Of a DNA stretch of 64,000 nucleotides, positions 45,311-56,400 are shown piece by piece (positions within the stretch are counted from its first letter, which is position 1; each line of letters opens with the position of its first letter). The position numbers and the translations under genes were made by a program. The DNA lies in contig OY725500.1 of NCBI GenBank assembly GCA_963281255.1, positions 1,860,001 to 1,924,000 on the forward strand, in the 5' to 3' direction. Below the pieces are notes generated by a model that did not search any database, was not told the DNA's origin, and worked only from the letters and a program-made list of their open reading frames with translations. This stretch comes from Aphrocallistes beatrix. Its lineage: Eukaryota > Porifera > Hexactinellida > Sceptrulophora > Aphrocallistidae.

Positions 45311-48250
45311 CACAATGGCACGGCAGGTGGCTTTTGGATGGAAATTCATAACAGAATTTCTTTCTAATGTTGATTTTCGAAATCAGCATACTCGTAAACC
45401 TAGGAAACCAAATTTCATTCTTGGAATTTCATTTCCGTTAACCTCATATTACTCTTCACAGGCATGTCATCTTCAATATTCCAAAAGTATAAATTTAGGT
45501 TTCGATTTTCGACTATGATGTAATTCAGAATAATAAAGGCTCCCCTCATCGGCTCATCCTAAGTTGTGATTATTATATATCAATCAATAGCTCTTTTTCT
45601 GCTGAATAATAATTGATATACTTCGTTACTGCATTTACTATCCGGAATTTGATGTTCTAATTTTAAAACTGAGTGGATTTCCAAGTCGTATAAAAATAAA
45701 CCGCGCTGCTTAAAGTGATAGAACTAATTTTGCCTATGCTTGCGAGTTATAAGATTTATATATAATATAAAATTTATAGCTATTCCCAAGCTTTCCGAAA
45801 TTTGTTACATTAACTTTTCTAATTTACCGATTTGTAATTTCATCATTTTTTCAAAAAATTGACACATTTTTTATTTTATGGGTGATTAGCAATTTGACAA
45901 ACTATCGAACATGAATAACGAAGAAGCTTATAGTTTCTATCTTACCAACTCGGATAAAAGTTTTAGTGATATTTCTCGTATGTTTATTGAAGAACATGGC
46001 TGTAAGGATTATCAAGTTGACCATTTGCGAAGGAAATTCTCTGAAATAAAGAAAGAGATATTGACTTATCTGAGGAGGGAGGATTTACCGACTTGGAACC
46101 AGTTGTTCTTTTGCACATCTTCAGATCCATCGCACAGTGATCTCAATATTCCAATGAAGATTCTCCCTTGGAACAGTTTCCTCTAACTTTCGAAATCCAG
46201 GAGAATTTCAGTCAGATACGTGGAAAACACATCAGCCAGTTACAGAATAAGGCAATTCGGAACCGACTCAACAAACTTAGATCTCACGTTGAAGTAGTTC
46301 CGAAAACTATAGTTATGTATCTGGTTAAATTATACTCATTGGAGGAGCACGATAAAGGTACAGCTAATGTTATCACACATATAATCAATACATGAAAGTT
46401 CGGGCAATTCGGTGACAAGCTGTCTTTAGATACATCCGCTTTCTTGTTAGACTACCTTGAAATTGGAAAATCGAAATATATTGATCTGAGGCGTGTACTA
46501 TTGATAGAATCCATCATCCTCCCTGGTTATAATCGAGTTGCTCTTCATCGAAGTCAGATTAGTTTAGCTGAAGAAGTTAAGTTAGTGGAGAGAGACTATC
46601 CGATTGGTATCAGTATATCATACAGTAAACTGCTCACACATACAATTAACAGAGTTCTATTGAATATTCCTCTCGATGATTGTGGACAACAACTCAAAGT
46701 TCGTATTTCTGATGGGTTGGATGGATCAGGTTCCCATCGCGTGTATCAGCATGCTACTTCATATCTGGATATCACAACTAAAAATTTTATCTTGTTTTGC
46801 TTCAAACTGCTAACAATTACAGACATTCATGATAATACTCTCTGGAAAAACATAGCACCAAATTCTCCCTTTACCATTCGACCAATTACCTTACTCGCCC
46901 TCCCCGAAAATGAGGATAATATTAGTTTTCTTATGAAAAAAACCATCAACATAGAAACGAGTGAAATTGTGGCAAACGGATTAGATTTAATTAACGGTCA
47001 TCATGCTACAGTATAGGTTTTACGGTCACAGGTAGATGGTAAAATGGCTCAGATTCTCAGCGGTGCAGGAGGTGCAGTCTGCCAGTTCTGTACTGCTACA
47101 TTCGGCCAGATTCATGACGTGGACATTGTAAATGACGGCTTTCCTATTAATAGATACGTTAGTGATGCCATAAGTCTATTCGAGGAGGTCAAAGAGGAGC
47201 ATTTCTTGTCTTTATCTACTGATCAGCGGTATAACCTCACGCATGCCCCATTATCTGACATAGATATAGTCCCCAGTTCACCATTGCATGCTTATCTCAG
47301 GTGTTTCGGTTGGCTGATGCAATTGGTTGGACATCTGAATGCTGGAGTTTCCAAATGGTCACCAAGTTCAGCAAACGTCAAAGGTGCAAAGTTCTTTGTG
47401 TGCGGATTAGTGAAAGAAAAATTAAATATCCTGATTGATTTTGCTTCTTCTCAAGGCGGGACTACCACTACAGGGAATGTTGTCAGGCGCTGCTTAATCC
47501 GAAATACTGATAACGAGAAGGATTTCCTATATTGGGTGCTGTCAACACTACCGACTGAGCACAAAGACGCTATATTTTCATTCATACATACCTCGGAGCT
47601 GTCTTAAGAGTGTATAACTGTGGAAGACAAATCGATACAGAAGAATTAATAGTGGTATGTCGAAAACTCTACTTATTTATCCTAAATACATTTCCTTGGG
47701 CAAATATTACTCCGACGTTGCACAAGGTGTTAGCTCACGCACCAGAGATCATAATAACATTCAACAATGGCAAAGGGTTAGAACAACTATCTGAAGAAGG
47801 GCTTGAGGCGAGTAATAAGCTGATCCGCAGGTACAGAGAACGGTTATCCCTTAAGTTTTGTTTTGAAGATAACATAAGGGACGTTTTTACTCGAATGTTA
47901 TGCCAGAGCGACCCAGTGATATTACTGAATAGAAGAATAAAGAAATCAATTCAAAAGAAAAACACGATGGTTGAGGGTGTGGGCGAACAAGAAATACTTG
48001 TAAACAGACTTATTTTACAAGAGGATGATTAGAGCTTATTATGAATGACTTTATGAAATATTTAGTGTTCTTTATAATTGTAGCATCATGACAATAACCA
48101 CATAACTTGAAAACCTGAAGTCCCACATAAGTTTCATTGATTCCATTCGATTTTTTAGGTATGATAACCTATAGGCTAATAACACTTTTTACTAGTCTAT
48201 CGTTCAAAAAAATAGCCAATGCCACCAAAATGCCATTTCGTGCCACTGTG
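45311..48250 (+). mobile_element. RAG1/Transib-like transposon, copy 2
   Basis: The left end reads CACAATGGCACGGCAGGTGG and the inverted right end CACAGTGGCACGAAATGGCA; the first 12 bases agree except one. CAC(A/T)(A/G)TG ends are shared by Transib elements and by the heptamer of V(D)J recombination signals. CAACT precedes the left end and GCAACT follows the right, so a 5-bp duplication is possible with one extra base. The host MITE is rich in CAACT, which weakens that reading. It carries a nearly full-length transposase. Confidence 0.82.
45911..48032 (+). pseudogene. RAG1/Transib-like transposase, copy 2
   Basis: Starts at ATG 45911 (MNNEEAYSFYLTNSDKSF). The first catalytic Asp lies in RISDGLDGSGSHRVYQ (compare RAG1 Asp600), the second in SQVDGKMAQ (RAG1 Asp708), followed by the CxxC of AVCQFCTA (zinc ligands). 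Then LHAYLRCFGWLMQLVGHLN leads to TPTLHKVLAHAPEI, with the paired His of the RAG1 zinc site, and LSEEGLEASNK with the Glu matching RAG1 Glu962. Breaks: a frame change near 46160, TGA at 46393, TAG at 47014 and a frame change near 47595. The total would be about 700 residues. No RAG2-like gene and no RING domain are seen. Confidence 0.9.
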
Positions 48251-48647
48251 GCAACTCATTCATTTATATAATACCAACTCATTCAACTCATTCATTTGGA
48301 TGTAACCAACTCATTCAACTCAATTTTTTAAATTAATTAATTAATAATTATTAATTAATTAATACATTCAAAATAATTAATTAAAAATATGCTAATGTAA
48401 TGAAATGAGTCAACATGAATAAGATTTAACTCTCTACCCCTAAAGTCAGAAATGAGTTGGTTCAAACCAACTCATTTCAAGTTGAGTTGGTTTGAACCAA
48501 CTCATTTCAAATGGTTGAACTCTTTTCAACTCATTTCAGGGAACTATTAACTCATTCAACTCATTCATTCGACCACTACCAACGCAGTCAACTCATTCAG
48601 AAAAATGAGCAGATTTTGCCAACTCAAAATGAGTTGATACAGCCCTG

Positions 48648-49015
48648 GTGCAGTCGTTAGGGCGTTTGAACACCGTGACTTAGGTCATGGGTTTTAACCT
48701 CGCCCTAGTCATTTGCATTTTGCTCTCAATTATTTTGCTTCGGGAATTTATCTGAGCCTACACTCTTGCTGAACCTTAGTGAGCTGAAAGCACTAAGGAT
48801 GTCATATTGCTAAAGGTAAAGTTAGGTGCTATCTTTCTTGCCTCTGATAGCCGAGTTTTTCTCTGTAACATGCTATCATATTCACACAGACATGCCGCAT
48901 GAACACACACATTCAGCAACTATCAGTAGGTCTAGCACCTCACCCAGATTGTGAACCCCCTGAGAACATATTAGCACGGATTCGGGGGGTATATAAATAT
49001 ATAAACTTTTACTTT
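48648..49015 (+). repeat. tRNA-derived SINE, body and tail
   Basis: Continues from 45252: GTCGTTAGGGCGTTTGAACA, then GGTCATGGGTTTTAACCTCG, resembling the A and B boxes of a tRNA-derived pol III promoter. A unique body follows, and a simple-repeat tail with TTTACTTTACTTTTATTT ends near 49020. This is not a functional tRNA: the acceptor and anticodon arms cannot be folded convincingly. Confidence 0.65.
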
Positions 49016-49317
49016 ACTTTTATTTAATACTAAAATGAGTCTATTAATAATGAAGATCAAAATTCTTAAAATAAAAGTGATACAACTAATCGGATTATAG
49101 AAAATATATATGAGCATTGGACTAATTAGTAGGAGAGAATTTCTAACCAATTATTTATCCAAACGTTTTTAAATAATCAATTAGCGCCATCATGTCGCTA
49201 TTTATAACCATACATGATGACGATCAATTATACCTAGTCCCACATGTTGATAAGACTCTTATTATCTCTTAGAGCATGAATACATCTATTTCCATAAAAA
49301 ATTCAATATACTAATAC

Positions 49318-49676
49318 CACAAGCCCGCTTCGCTTGCTTGTGCTGTGCAGCTGGCGGACACAAAGTGTCCGCCAGAGGCGCCTGGGGTCACATTGATTAA
49401 ATATAGGAGAAAAAACATCCCTGATTACGTATGTCATACTGTTATAATCGATATCGCACAAAAATAACAAAAATTTTTGATGCATAATGATGACGTCATA
49501 ACAGAGTGATTAGTCATCATTTTTGATGAGAGGTGCATCATATGTGAGATATATTAATATACACATTCTATTAAAATTCAGCCTTCTATCACCAAAAATG
49601 GCTGAATTATGGTCGAAAAACTGAAACTATATATACACACATATAAAAACATTAATCGAGTTTTAATAGTGAGGAT
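49318..49676 (+). repeat. GC-head/TCGAG-tail repeat, copy
   Basis: The head CACAAGCCCGCTTCGCTTGC with GGCGGACACAAAGTGTCCGC, the body AATGATGACGTCATAACAGA and the tail TTAATCGAGTTTTAATAGTG. The part between the palindromic head and the body is shortened compared with the copy at 35644. Confidence 0.8.
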
Positions 49677-49769
49677 TTGCATGGGAAATAGTGTAAATTA
49701 TAAATACACTTGTACGGTAAACAAAAACGGGACGGTTGGTAAATATGAAATATATATAATAAGGCTCAC

Positions 49770-49895
49770 TTCTTTGATAGGAAAACTTTGCTTAATATGA
49801 ATAGTAAATATCGCATGAGATCTGCTTGATTCTGAATTCATCTTTGTTCCTCCTACTTGACGATTAAGGGCTGCTTTCTGAAGGATATCCATTGT
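49770..49895 (-). CDS. Kinesin-4-like motor exon, switch I
   Basis: Minus-strand exon of exactly 42 codons, acceptor TTTGTAG and donor GTGAGC. It encodes TMDILQKAALNRQVGGTKMN, then SESSRSHAIFTIHIKQ. The NxxSSRSH motif is switch I of kinesins, which contacts the gamma-phosphate and magnesium of ATP. The Ala-Leu-Asn-Arg run replaces GALSRTTAS of typical kinesin-4 motors, so the protein is divergent. Phase 0 on both sides. Confidence 0.94.
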
Positions 49896-50339
49896 CTACA
49901 AAAAGGAATTGCAAATTATTAGAAAAAGTTAAAGCATTTTACAAATACATAAAAAAACCACTGAAATGTAATACTAATATACGATACCTCAGTCAGTCAA
50001 TTCATGGCAAAAATGGAGGAATTCTTGAATTATTTAGAAATAACAATATTATAAAATAGTATTATAAAATATTTGTGAATATGATCATTTCGAAATAATT
50101 CAAGAAAAATGAAGTTATGAATAATATATTACAAGCGCGCTTGTTATATATAAAATCCTAATTACTTATTGATAAGGTTTCAATATAATCAGTTTAGAAT
50201 TGTCTGCTGATATCCTTACTGCTCGTTATATATGCTACGTATTTAGGATAGTCTTTTGAACAAACATAACCTGATGTTTGCAGAAACTATATTTCTTGTA
50301 CAATCTTATTCTAATAATCATTTATACTCTTTGCAATCT

Positions 50340-51070
50340 TCTTTCGTTTCTAAGATAACTGAGAGGGCCGCTTCCATCCAGATCGTGAATTAACTTACAT
50401 TACATGATCTCTCCACCGGGACGCAGTATGCATATCGTAAGCATCATAGTACGGACACTGTGCTCCTGAAGGTCACAACTGACATCCTCCCCAGCATGAA
50501 TCGCCAACACGTATCCCTTCTGGTTCTTCTTGATCTTAGTTCAGCCATCGACACCGTCGACCATACCGTCTTTTCAATCGTCCCGTCTCATTTCGGCACC
50601 TTGACTCTTCTCTGTTTTGGTTTGAGTCTTACCCCTCTGTTAGTAGGGGCGTAGCCAGTGGCGCCGACAAGGGCCTGCCAGGGGCTACGGTCCGTCTTAA
50701 CTGGGCCTGCAGAAAACATTTTCTGGGCCTGCAGGATATTTAGTGGGTCTGCGGGCAGGCTCTGCAGGCCCATTGGCTACGCCTATGTCTGTTAGGACTC
50801 AATTCGTCTCATTAAGAGTTCTAATTTTTCAAGAATCCAGGTCCAACACGGAGTTCCTCAGGGTTCTTGTCTTGGTCTGCTTCTATTAAGCCTTTATACC
50901 AGTTCTATTTTCGAATTTATTAGGTTCCAAATCACCGGCATGCACATTTTTGCAGACGGTACCCTCACCAAGAAGTTTCTTATTAATGGCACTAAGCGTG
51001 ATCTCCTTTTAATATGGACTCATCAACACTTGTTTAAGATTCAAATTGATAGCATCTCTGTTGGTTAAGT
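50340..51070 (+). mobile_element. CR1-like LINE, reverse transcriptase fragment
   Basis: Plus-strand coding remains: YAYRKHHSTDTVLLKVTTD, NRQHVSLLVLLDLSSAIDTV and, after a nested MITE, SNTEFLRVLVLVC / QGSCLG-like and FIRFQITGMHIFADGTLT readings in shifting frames. The central (F/Y)xDD motif is degraded to FADGT. It is the RT part of the same kind of LINE whose endonuclease part is at 10.9-11.8 kb and at the right edge. Several frame breaks. Confidence 0.75.
50644..50787. mobile_element. hAT-like MITE (144 bp) in the LINE
   Basis: The ends TAGGGGCGTAGCCAGTGG and, inverted, CATAGGCGTAGCCAATGG are terminal repeats. The 8-mer TCTGTTAG occurs exactly on both sides (50636-50643 and 50788-50795), a perfect 8-bp target duplication. 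The body is GC-rich with repeated GGGCCTGCAG. Confidence 0.9.
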
Positions 51071-51880
51071 CAGAAAACAAACCTTATCCGCATCGCACAC
51101 ACTACTTAAGTATAACACTTAATTAAACACGTAAAATACAAATCTTAAATTAATCTCTACACATATGCATAAATTACAATACAAGAATACATACCAATAC
51201 ATACGTTCATGGATATATTACATACATCTATGACAGCGCACTTGAATTTGTTAAATGGAATCTGCGTAAAATAATTGTATATAATAATAATAATAATAAT
51301 AATTTTGAATATTATAATTATTACTATTACTTAGGGCATTCAATTAGATCGTAACCTAAATAGTATGAACACTTCCCGTTGACAAGTCCAGGGTACCAGC
51401 TAACTGTTCTACTGTAATATGCGGGTCAGAATCACACATTTCAGCTACAAGAGCAATATTGTTGGATGTAGTAGCAGTAACGGGTTGTCCCATCCGAGGG
51501 TCATCTTCTATCGACTCCTAACCTCCACGAAAACGGACTCCACTTCTTAACCATCGATTCCGAACAGGCCTCTTCCCCAAATACGGTAACCAAATCTTGG
51601 TGGATATTCCTTGGAGTATTGCTAAGTAATGAGCGAATTTTGATGTAGGTTCTCTGCTCAAGTAAAATTCGCTCGATTAGAAGCTATAAATTCTTCTGTG
51701 GTTACTATAGCCAATCTTTAGGAAAGCGTAACTTGGAAATCAATCAATCGATTCTATCAAACTAAATTGTTCCTACTAGAAGAATATACATATAAGCTAT
51801 ACTATAATTGGAAGCAAATAGGGGAGAAATGTGGTTAAACAATATAAGTAAAAGCAAGGGTTACAAACTAATTGAATGGC
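51071..51880. other. Tc1-type traces, no clear gene
   Basis: An (AAT)n run lies at 51284-51302. Around 51340-51660 the minus strand has short stretches suggestive of a transposase HTH (for example VAEMCDSDPHITVEQLAGTL), followed by CGTCCATTTTCGTGG-like sequence. I regard it as a mariner-type remnant of low certainty. Confidence 0.35.
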
Positions 51881-51889
51881 CTAAGTATT

Positions 51890-52140
51890 ATTAGTTGCTT
51901 GATTGCGCTAAATGGCTTGCGGGCACTTTGTGCCCGCTAGAGGCGCCTAAGCTCACAGTGATCAATTATATGGTAGATGACAACTAAAATAAGTGCATCT
52001 TTCTGTTATAATCGATATCAATCGAACAATTTTTGATGGGTAATGATGACGTCGTAACAGTGTTGAGTATTCTTTTTTGATGATATTTGTAACACATCTG
52101 CATAAAACTAATATACTACACATTCTATGAAAATTCCAGC
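51890..52140 (+). repeat. GC-head repeat, eroded copy
   Basis: GGCTTGCGGGCACTTTGTGC, AGAGGCGCCTAAGCTCACAG and AATGATGACGTCGTAACAG show an eroded member of the GC-head family that lacks its tail. Confidence 0.65.
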
Positions 52141-52143
52141 ATT

Positions 52144-52567
52144 ATCCTTACTATTAAAACTCGATTAATGTGTATATATATAGATATACTCTAACCGGAC
52201 AAAAGTAATCGAAATCCTTACTATTTTCCATCATAATTAGTCATAAAGTGGGTCTATTCATTTNNNNNNNNNNNNNNNNNNNNNNNNNNNNNNNNNNNNN
52301 NNNNNNNNNNNNNNNNNNNNNNNNNNNNNNNNNNNNNNNNNNNNNNNNNNNNNNNNNNNNNNNNNNNNNNNNNNNNNNNNNNNNNNNNNNNNNNNNNNNN
52401 NNNNNNNNNNNNNNNNNNNNNNNNNNNNNNNNNNNNNNNNNNNNNNNNNNNNNNNNNNNNNNNCATCCCCATTGTACTTAATAAATGTGGCCCCAGGCGC
52501 CCAAAGGGCGCCTCCGGTGGAGACAAAGTGTCCGCTAGCCGCGCAGCGCAAGCGAAGCGCGCTTGTT
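52144..52567 (-). repeat. GC-head repeat, inverted copy containing the assembly gap
   Basis: The tail (complement TCCTTACTATTAAAACTCGA) lies at 52144 and the head (complement of ACAAGCGCGCTTCGC) ends near 52567. A run of exactly 200 N at 52264-52463 sits in its middle. The gap probably reflects failure to assemble across neighbouring inverted copies. Confidence 0.75.
52264..52463. other. Assembly gap
   Basis: 200 consecutive N. The round length suggests a placeholder of arbitrary size. Nothing can be said about its content, and frames spanning it are meaningless. Confidence 0.99.
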
Positions 52568-52606
52568 ACTATTAAAACTCGGATAATGTGGGTTTATATA
52601 TATACA

Positions 52607-53025
52607 AGCACGCTTCGCTTGCTTGCGCTGCGCTGCTGGAGGACACTTTGTGTCGCCCGGAGGCGCCCTTTGGGCGCCTGTGGTCACATTTAATCAATTA
52701 TAAGGGAGATAACATCTCTAAATACGTCTGCCCTACTATTATAGTCGATATCGCACGAAAAATCACTAAGTTTGTCAATTTTAAAAATTTTGATGCGTAA
52801 TGATGACGTCATAACAGAATGATGAGTCATCATTTTTTGATGATAGTTGTATCATAATTGAAGAATATTAATATACATATTCTCTTAAAATTTCAGCCTT
52901 ATATCACTTAAAATGGCTGAGTTATGGTCGATAAACTAAAATTTCTAATTATAGAAAGAGGTGACAAATGACGTCATAATGCTTTCTGGGCATGACAGTT
53001 TCTTCAATCAATTCGTTACATACAT
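52607..53025 (+). repeat. GC-head/TCGAG-tail repeat, copy abutting a MITE
   Basis: The head ACAAGCACGCTTCGCTTGCT and the body AATGATGACGTCATAACAGA run up to TTCGTTACATACATATA, where the pogo-type MITE at 53029 begins. The terminal TCGAG tail is displaced or lost. Confidence 0.75.
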
Positions 53026-53445
53026 ATACAGTGGAACCTGTATATAACGGCCACCCAAGGGACTGGACAAAATTGGCCGTTATACACAGGTGACCGCTAT
53101 ATACAGGTGATTGTCTTAATCCCCAAAAGGTATCAACGTAGTGCAATAAATATAAGTTTTTAGAAATCCATTACTTGAAGTAATTACATGAAACTTGTTT
53201 ATCGTTCGTAACTGGTCCAGTATTAAACACATAAAAAGGTGAAAAAGGTGATGACCGTTATAGACAGGTGATGGCCATTATAGATAGGTAGTGGCCGTTA
53301 TAGACAGGCGATGGCCGTTATACACAGTTTTAGGGTCAGTAATGGACTACAAACTGGTGGCCGCTTGCCGCGTTGAGCAGGTGACCGCTATACACAGGTT
53401 CAATATTATGGAATTTCGGACGGGACTGTTCATTAGTGACCGCTA

Positions 53446-56400
53446 CACAGTGGCTCAGAATGATCATTATCTTCGAATTGACATTTAGAAGACTCTTAGA
53501 CAGGTGGAATGTATTATTTGCATATGGGTTATCAACCATAAGGAGTCCATTGGTGCAATCAGATATTTTGTATGGCTTCAATTTCTTAAATTATGACGTC
53601 ACCATATTTTATAAAAATTCTTTAGCATTACTAAACAGACATTTAGAAGACTCTTAGACAGGTGGAATGTATTATTTGCCTATGGGTTATCAACCCTAAG
53701 GAGTCCATTGGTGTGCCATCATTATGATACTGCCTTGTTAGTAAGAACATTATATTTCTTTCTCGAAAAACGTTTGATAATATATTATAATATTTAAAAG
53801 TACTATATTATTATTTGACCCAAGGTAATGCATTGGCTAAACGAATTTGCATTTACTAGTAGTTTCCTCCTATTCATTTATAATCAACTAATCATCATTA
53901 TTGAGCATTATTTCTATGAAAATGAACCTACAGTTTACAATCTTTACAGAAAATGTCTGGTTCACACATTATAATTGATTTTACAATTATATCTTGCTGG
54001 GACAATTCTTGGGACGAGTCCTTTGACTGTTTAGTTTCAAATTTCTTGAAACTATTTCTCCTAATTGCCAGTAGAACGGGATCGCTTTGAGTTATAAGCC
54101 TTACGAAGATGTCTCTTACGTTATCTTCGAAGGAAGTTTTTCCGCTAGTTTATCCCTGAATGAACGCACATATTTGTTTAGTGCTTCTATGCATTCCTCT
54201 GAGTAGAGCTTAAGCCCGTATCCATGATTGAAGCTAGAGATGAGTTCTGTTGAATGTGCTAACCATTTGTGAAGGGAAGGGGTTGTGCTAACCCAAGGGA
54301 AATTGTTGACAATGTACATGTATGTCTCTTTACAAATGCTATCAAGCTTGCAAACATCCAATTTATGACTGCTGTTGTAAACACGGAGTATAGCGCCAAG
54401 GTTTGTGTGGATAGTCTGAACTTTTTCTTTGTCTTCTGGGTTAATCGTAGAGGTAATCCACTTTAGAAAATCGCGCTTGTTGTTAAAGCAATTTATCGCA
54501 ACATTTCCTGTCGAACTTGTTCCCCCATCACAAGAAGGCAGGTCAATATAGTATGAAGTTTCTTGCAATAACAAAGAACGAATTCTATTCATTGCATTTT
54601 TCACTCGGGAGGAGGTTGGGGACCACTTTGTCACACCTGCGTCGAGATGATATATTAGGAGCATTGGCCATCTAAATACACATAGGTAACTATGCAAGGG
54701 TGAAATAGCGAGAATGTCGTTCCCAGATATCGGAGGATGTGTGAAGCCAAATCTTGAATTTGAATCCATTTTCAAAAAATCTTCAACATTGACATCATTG
54801 AAGATTTCAATTGCATCATGAATATGCCGATTGATTGGAAATCCATCACTTATTAGAGTTGTGTCTTTTAGTTGATTGTGATTTGCAGTACATAATTGAC
54901 AGCTTGCTCCTCCAGCACCACTCAATGTTGCTGCCATTTAAGAATCAAATAGACTTCTAAATATCCTGACATTGACGTGCCCTCCTATAGTGTCAAATCC
55001 GGGAATGTTCTATTTTAAAGGTTTCGTGATTGGTCAGGGTTTTCATTATGAAATCGACACTTTCATGATTTTCTTTCAAAGACACCAATGTTATAGGTCT
55101 TGTTACGAATGGAGAATTTGGCGTATCTTTTAACCATAATATCTGATTTTTGTTGTTCTTGATTGTGAGTATTCTAAAAGCGAAAGATAAAGCTTTTGGT
55201 TGAGAAGCCTATGTGGCTGTTAACTTGATTGTAAACCTTATGACTGCCAGATCCGTCAAGGCCATCGGCTATTTCAATGTTTAAGGGAAAATGAGTTTCT
55301 TGTATTGGTCCTATCACCTCAATCAGTCTTTCGGTAGTAAATGATAGGATTTTCGAGTAGTTCATAGCGACGCCAATTGGGTAATTGTTGATGTTCTTCA
55401 CTATTTCAATATCGTTTGACAATGCTAGTTGATGTCGATATAATGAGACCTTCTTATAAGTTGGGACAATGAATCCTTCTGGTTTACAAATGAGCCTTAA
55501 TTGTGTGTATTTCCTCTTCCCAATTTCAAGGATATCAATGAGAGCTGCTGCCTTATCGAAGACTAAAATGCAATTCGATGGTGCAAAGGTTCCTGTGGAT
55601 ATAATTTCCTTGCACACTTTAGTGGTTTTTCGATCATATTCCCTTTGGGCAAGAATTTCGAGAGATAGTGTTGCTATTTTCTTTGCATCAACTGATTCTC
55701 TTTTAGCAATAAAATTAATGTGATCAATTAGAATTGATAGTTGCTTCGTGAGAGATTCAGTAGTTATATCAAGCTTATGTTTTCGAGATGGTAATATCTT
55801 CTCTTCAATAAACACTTCTTTCTCAGACGTAGTGTTTTTTGCTGAATTGTGCCTGAAAGAATCAGCAGAGATTGCCCCTTCTACATCATCGACAACTTCT
55901 TGGTGGTGAAAAAACACTTGACTATTCCAATTTTCAAGGCTTATCAACCTTAAGGAGAAAAACCTTTCGTTCCGAGATCAATCCTCTGAAACGGTATCTA
56001 AAGTGCTCAATTTCTGTTTGAGAAATCTGGAATAATTCCAGGAAATTCTTTGTAGCTTCATTTACGCTATCATTGTTACTTTTTAGGAGGTCATACGCTT
56101 CGAGGTTATTCATTGTTTGAAGATAGATATATTCGAATGTACTTCGCATCTTATTTATTTATGCTGATTCAAATTATTATACGCTCATTATTCGATTGAG
56201 TTAAATGCATATGATATTTAAGTTCAGAAAATTAGCATTATACGAGTATAATTGAATACCATGAGAAGAAATAAAATGCACTATTTGATCGTTTTTAGCC
56301 ATTGTTTTCAATCACATAGGGGAAAAACAGAGCTTATATTTTATAAGCTTCCTATAGAAAGAAAATGTAGAAAATACCATGTTATTTTCCAATGGGTTTA

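Larger units (their letters stand above)
45253..48647. mobile_element. hAT-like MITE, interrupted by a RAG1-like transposon
   Basis: The inverted ends start CAGGGCTGTATCAACTCATT. The two 8-mers flanking the element are GTGCAGTG (45245-45252) and GTGCAGTC (48648-48655), a near-exact 8-bp target duplication as made by hAT transposons. The outer parts (45253-45310 and 48251-48647) carry many CAACTCATT subterminal repeats. A 2.9 kb RAG1-like element occupies the middle, and a SINE lies outside. Confidence 0.85.

Noticed and set aside
48648-48720. tRNA gene
   Set aside because: Only the A- and B-box-like parts are present; no acceptor or anticodon stem closes, and the sequence continues into a SINE body with a simple-repeat tail.
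52248-52551. Open frames across the N run
   Set aside because: They are open only because N codons are not counted as stops.
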